The position numbers were made by a program, and so were the translations under genes. DNA of 64,000 nt from Apiospora phragmitis. Its lineage: Eukaryota > Ascomycota > Sordariomycetes > Amphisphaeriales > Apiosporaceae. Positions 59,292 through 64,000 of this stretch are shown here, one piece after another. Each line of letters begins with the position of its first letter. Within the stretch, counting starts at the first letter, position 1. The notes under the pieces are model-generated. The model had not been told where the DNA came from. It did no database searches and saw nothing but the letters and a program-made list of their open reading frames with translations. The stretch covers positions 2,232,001-2,296,000 of the forward strand of contig JAQQWL010000004.1 in NCBI GenBank assembly GCA_038363925.1, in the 5' to 3' direction.

Positions 59292-62200
59292 AGTTCTCGA
59301 CTGGTTCTTGGGAATATCGGTGCCGTTACTCGCGCATTAGTGGGCTTCGGTACGCGCCACAGCGTGCGCGGCGCAATGCTGCTGCTCAGATGGGACCGTT
59401 GGATAGCTACTATTGCTAGTAAGCCTACGCGACTCTTTTCCTTCGAAAGACAGACAAGTCCAGATAGTACTGTCGAGACAGCCCGGCCACTGCGACCTGG
59501 GGTCGGTCGAGGCTGAGGGTAAATTGCGCCGACGTGACCGGTGGTGTAGGCTCGTACAAAGACGTCCCCTAATCTTAACCAGTCGCCGACAGAGAGGATG
59601 GGCGCAGGTTGGTTTAGTTGGTTTCGCGATCGGCAGGCGCAGCGGTGCGCAACCCCCCGTTGTGATAATATATTTAATTATTGTCTTGTGTAAGTTCGCC
59701 AAGGTTATGGTCGCAACAGGTCTAAGTGCGGTTGGCTCACACACACACATGCATAGCACACCATCCAAGAATGCGCGGCTCTTCGAGGCACAGGATAGAG
59801 AGACACAAATAGTCTGGGAGGCAAAGCATGGGCGGCGTACAAAAGGAGGGAAAGAAGCACTACCATCGAGCGAATGGGGATTTGCAGCAGAGAGGAATAA
59901 CCAACGAGTCCCCTCCACCTTTGCCTCCTCTCTATGCCAGGAGCCAGGATAGAAAGGATGGCGGTAAAGCTTTAAGGTTGGGCGACAGAATAGCCGCTAA
60001 GAATGGGCGATCGCTCGTGAGCAGAGCGCAGCACTTGCAGGCACACACTCACTCACTCATGCAGACCAAAGGTTGGAGCCCCAAGCCGATGTCGACAAAG
60101 TGCAGTGCAGTGGTCTTGGGACCTGACTTGTCGCCTTTATTTTCAGTTTGGCGTAAATTATAAGGCGGGGGAGGGGACCCGTAGAGCCTCAGTTCGCTTG
60201 CTCCTCTTTTTGTGGGCTGGGCTCCAGAAGTCGGGGGTGCTGCTCGTGGTCACTGGTGTGTTTTCCTGCTTGAACTGGCAAGACTTGGCCAAGTTGCTAG
60301 CGAAACGCGGCCGGAGACTTGACGACTGATGGGATCCTGGGGTCGAGCGATGACAGGCCAGCGACAGGGATCCGATAGGGTGAAATGAGCAGGGACAGGA
60401 CAGGAAAACAATGTTTCTTGTGACAGACAGGCAGTGTAGCGTCTAGTTAGTGTGTATTGCGCTGTAATTTAGTGGCAGGATAGTGCCAGTAGTGGGTGTG
60501 GGTAGGGGAAAGTTGGAATTCTAGGGAACACAGGTTTCCAGAAATGAAGGATGTAGGCAGCTATGTGGCAGGTAATTGCATCAATGTATTGGATGTACGG
60601 CACTGTCGAATGCTGATGGTGATGGTCCCTGAGGTACAAGTATGTATGGCCTGTCCTGCTTCATGGGCCATGGATTGCTCAAATCAAATTACAACAGAAA
60701 GCTTATTAAGTCGGGTCGCTCAGGGATGGCGGATGGGATGATATTGCCCTACCTTACCCTATTATGAACCATGCCATGACCAGACCATGGCCATACCTAC
60801 CTATCAAACGGATCATGCTCGTTAGTGCCAGCAGCTGTTCTGCTGAATCCATAAGTGACCTATGACTCGAGGCCGTAAGCAAAAAGTAAAATGAGGTGAG
60901 GTCAAAAAGGCAGGAAATAGGCAGTAGTGCTTGAGGTTGGGCCCGATGGCAATTGAGGTGTCGATGCGGCTGTGTATTCTTGCAGGTCCGCATACAGGTC
61001 CCGCGAATAGCAGATGGCCCGCGGTCCAGAACGTGGGAACGGAACCGCTCACTGGTCCTCCAAGCTAAAGGCAATGTTCGGTTTTTAGTGACGTCGAGGC
61101 TTGAGGCTTGTACCTGGTACCTGCCGGCGGTGATCTCATGCCTTACCCATCATGTACTCGAGGCCACTAGGCTGTTCCTATTCATATTGCGTAGCATCAC
61201 CCTATCTGCCTTCTTGGTAGGCATGTACATAGGTAGTAGGGCCTGCATAGCGAGGCCTGCATGGTACAGCAGTTGCATGCTTCCCTTTGCCGTTGCGTTG
61301 CGTTGCGCCTTTTCTGCCCTGCCAGAAAGAACACCATCTTCTCTTCCGCCCACCCTCTTCGCCCTCGCCAGCCCCGGCCCTACGGAGAACTACTCAAGCA
61401 ATGGGTAAATATGAGCAGACCATCATTGGCAGTCTTGGCTGGCGTGGAAGATGATGAAAATAGTAGCGCGGGCATAACGGCTGGATGAGGATATGCTGCG
61501 AAATAGACTCTAGCCTATTCCAAGCCAACGAACGTTTCCCCTTCCAATTGATGCCGACTCCGATAGATTCGATTGTCATGCGGCCCAAGGAGCAGGTAGG
61601 ATGCAGGCGCCGTACTTTGGCCCCCCAATTTGGAGTAAGTTGTCTGAGTATCATGCTTGCGGCTGATCCCAGCTTACCACCTGGTCGCTATTGCATTGTG
61701 GAGTGGAGCGGCTCCCTCGTGTCAATGGGGCGGGACTTTTTCCTCTATCTGTCTCGTCCAGTATCTACCGCACCATTCATACCGACAGCAGTCACGGTGA
61801 AGGGAATCAATCACCGGGGGGTCCGGGGGAAATGTCCATATTGAAAAACGTGCTGCGGTTAGGATGGGAATCCTTCTCAATAAGAATCCCGAGTAACACA
61901 ATGTCGACTTGTACTCGGATGGAAAATGTATGTACATGAGAAGTAGGTCTGGCATGTAAGTGTGTGTGGAAAGAGAGTGAGGTGAGATGAGAGGTGCGAG
62001 ATGTTACAAGGTAGATACCTGCCTCCTACCTCGCCCAATAGGGAAGGTGCTGTTCAAACTGTACAACCGATGATGATGGTTCACGGGTTATGCCTGCCGT
62101 GTATGCTTTTTTGGGAGTGGAAGAGTGACAGACCATGTATACATGTCTAGGCAAGTTGTAGTAGTGGTGGCGGTAGCTGATTGGTCTGCGTCGTACCTAG

Positions 62201-64000
62201 GCAACCGGCTCCGAATAGGATCAAATCAGAAATCAAAATCAGGATCAAGCAAGGCAAAGGATGTCCGGACGGGCGGGTAGGACGGGAAGGGTATAGAAGA
62301 TGAGGATGAGCAAAGATTACCAACAGGGACTGGATGGATGGGATGGGATGCTGACAAGCATGGATGAAACGGAAGGATCGAATAGGAACCAAGCAAACAA
62401 CATGAGTTCGATGATGATGGACTAGGGGACGGGGAACGGAGGAAACAATTGCTGATGAATGCTCGCATGCAATCGCCAAATGCCCAGAAAAATGCCAGCC
62501 AAAGTAGACGTGTGTCAGATATCAACCTGACTGCTTGGATGGATTTCAAATGCGGGGAACTGGAGCAGGTACATTGAGCCGCAGCACTACCTCTCCCACT
62601 ACATGGCCATTCAGGTACATGCTGCACTGCACTTACAATGCGTCGGTCTGATAGACTGATTGGTCTTGTTGATGATTTGGGATATACTGTATAACCTGCC
62701 TAGGTAGGTGAACTGTTGGTCTTAAAATAGCGAGGAGAGGTATATGGAAGTGACCAGATATCTCTCCATCACGCAGAGCAATCAAGTACGATCCCAGGTA
62801 GCTACCAAAGGTCTGGCGCAAAGGAGATATCAAAGCGAAATAACTGCGATAAGTGAGTGAATAGAAACAATAGAGGGGGTGGGAGAGGGTTGAGGCAGAT
62901 AGGCAGAATCTGGCAGCAGTAGCTGGCAGATAGAGTGACAGATTGACATGGAACATTGCGTTTCCAGAGTCTTGGGGCTCCACCTTCTCTTGCGGCCTCT
63001 CTCGGTCTCTGTCGCTCTGGCAGTCACTCTGTCACTCTCGCTCAACGTCGCCAGCAGCCACTGACAACCGACGGGAATTGGCGCTCAACTGGTCTAGATA
63101 AACTTTTTCTGCGACCCATGTAACCTTGCCAGCATGTCAGTATGCCCATTCCCCGAAATGACTCGTCTTCGAATCTGATTAGAGGAAATCTGGTCTGGTC
63201 TGCACTGCAGCCCATCACAACTCCGGTCCGGTCCCGTCTTCTTGTTGCGGTCAAGACGAGATTGGACATCAAGGCCTTCCTCGCCATTCTCCATTCATAC
63301 TGTGACGGCCAGCTTCCCAGACGGGATGGGCCGTCTTAGAAAGCAAAAGCGTGATGGGTGTAGTGGTAGTTACACGCAGCTATTTGCAATGAAAGCCCAC
63401 TCACACCTCGCTCCTTCACACACGAACACACCCACCTTCGAACTTGCACAACAGTCTGCAATCCTTAGGGGTTGTCATGATTAGCTGAGGCTTACACTTC
63501 TCTCAGCACCGCGGATCTTCTACACCATCAACCCTCTTCCACCCTCTGAGAGGAGGAGTAGACGAGGGATTTGATCTTCCCCGAGCTGGGAGAGGACGGG
63601 TCTGACGAGGAGGGGAGGGCATCACAATCGAGGCCAATCCAACGTCAGCGCATCCAGTTATTCATTCGCGGGAGCTGCGCATATCCTGCAAATTAACTTT
63701 CGACCCCACGAAGGAAGCAGTCCAGGGGTCCTGCATCACCCAGGCATGTCCCACTCATTGGTTCAATGTGCCTCACGTATGGGAAAACTGGATAATTAGC
63801 CTCTTTTGTGCTGAAGGACCGGTGAAAGGTATCTATCTCTCGGAGTCTCTTTCTCTTTTTCACCAAGATGTGTCTGCCAAGTTCCGACCCAAGAACCCGC
63901 ACCTAGGCACGGGTTATGCAGCCTATAGGTCTGTATGCATATCGCTACTGCACATCTGCAAGGCGTCAGGCTCTTTTGGGACTCATTGCCCGCACGTGTT
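59292..64000. other. 4.7-kb region upstream of the C2H2 gene, no gene found
   Basis: No supported coding frame. The words TACCTA/TAGGTA and CCTAGG recur (for example near 60790, 61220, 62010 and 62697), and a TTGCG triplication is near 61290. The nearer part is probably the promoter and leader of the C2H2 gene; the far end may belong to a gene outside the window. Confidence 0.5.

Noticed and set aside
1..64000. CRISPR array, prokaryotic operons, phage or secondary-metabolite cluster
   Set aside because: No spaced direct repeats, genes have spliceosomal introns and eukaryotic families throughout, and no backbone synthase is present.

Overview
The window looks like nuclear DNA of a filamentous ascomycete, most likely a Sordariomycete. 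Genes carry short GT-AG introns (about 50-90 nt, a few near 220), leaders are pyrimidine-rich, and the set includes filamentous-type Pma1, Bud4 (anillin/PH), a Ste12 with two C-terminal C2H2 fingers, coronin and a 2EXR-domain protein. I recognise 13 protein-coding genes, about one per 4.9 kb, and no tRNA, rRNA or CRISPR array. The class-level placement rests on remembered resemblance of the Ste12 and Pma1 proteins, not on a search.

Layout: pma1 (+, 3.1-6.3 kb); bud4 (+, 9.7-14.5 kb); coronin (-, 15.9-18.1 kb) divergent from FACT subunit pob3 (+, 18.9-20.6 kb); his6 (-, 21.3-22.4 kb) divergent from the 40S assembly factor faf1 (+, 22.8-23.8 kb); ste12 (-, 25.1-27.6 kb); then about 14.5 kb in which I find no gene, only one short terminal-inverted-repeat element (35.4-35.7 kb); dml1/misato (-, 42.0-44.1 kb) divergent from an AhpC/TSA-like gene (+, 44.6-45.5 kb); a 2EXR protein (+, 46.3-47.4 kb); a class-III aminotransferase (+, 49.4-51.2 kb); a forkhead/FHA regulator (+, 52.8-55.0 kb); a three-finger C2H2 protein (-, 57.5-59.3 kb). 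These are mostly core housekeeping and developmental genes. I see no operon-like pathway, biosynthetic cluster or defence island, and I did not find a convincing new biological system.

The most important practical observation is that six conserved genes (pma1, bud4, coronin, pob3, ste12, dml1) are interrupted by 11 single-base indels, mostly in short G or C runs. After correcting each for one base, all introns and stop codons fall into phase. Several of these genes are essential in fungi, so assembly error is the most likely cause. The five genes to the right of 44.5 kb show none. Coordinates of split genes are given as spans, with exons in the evidence text.
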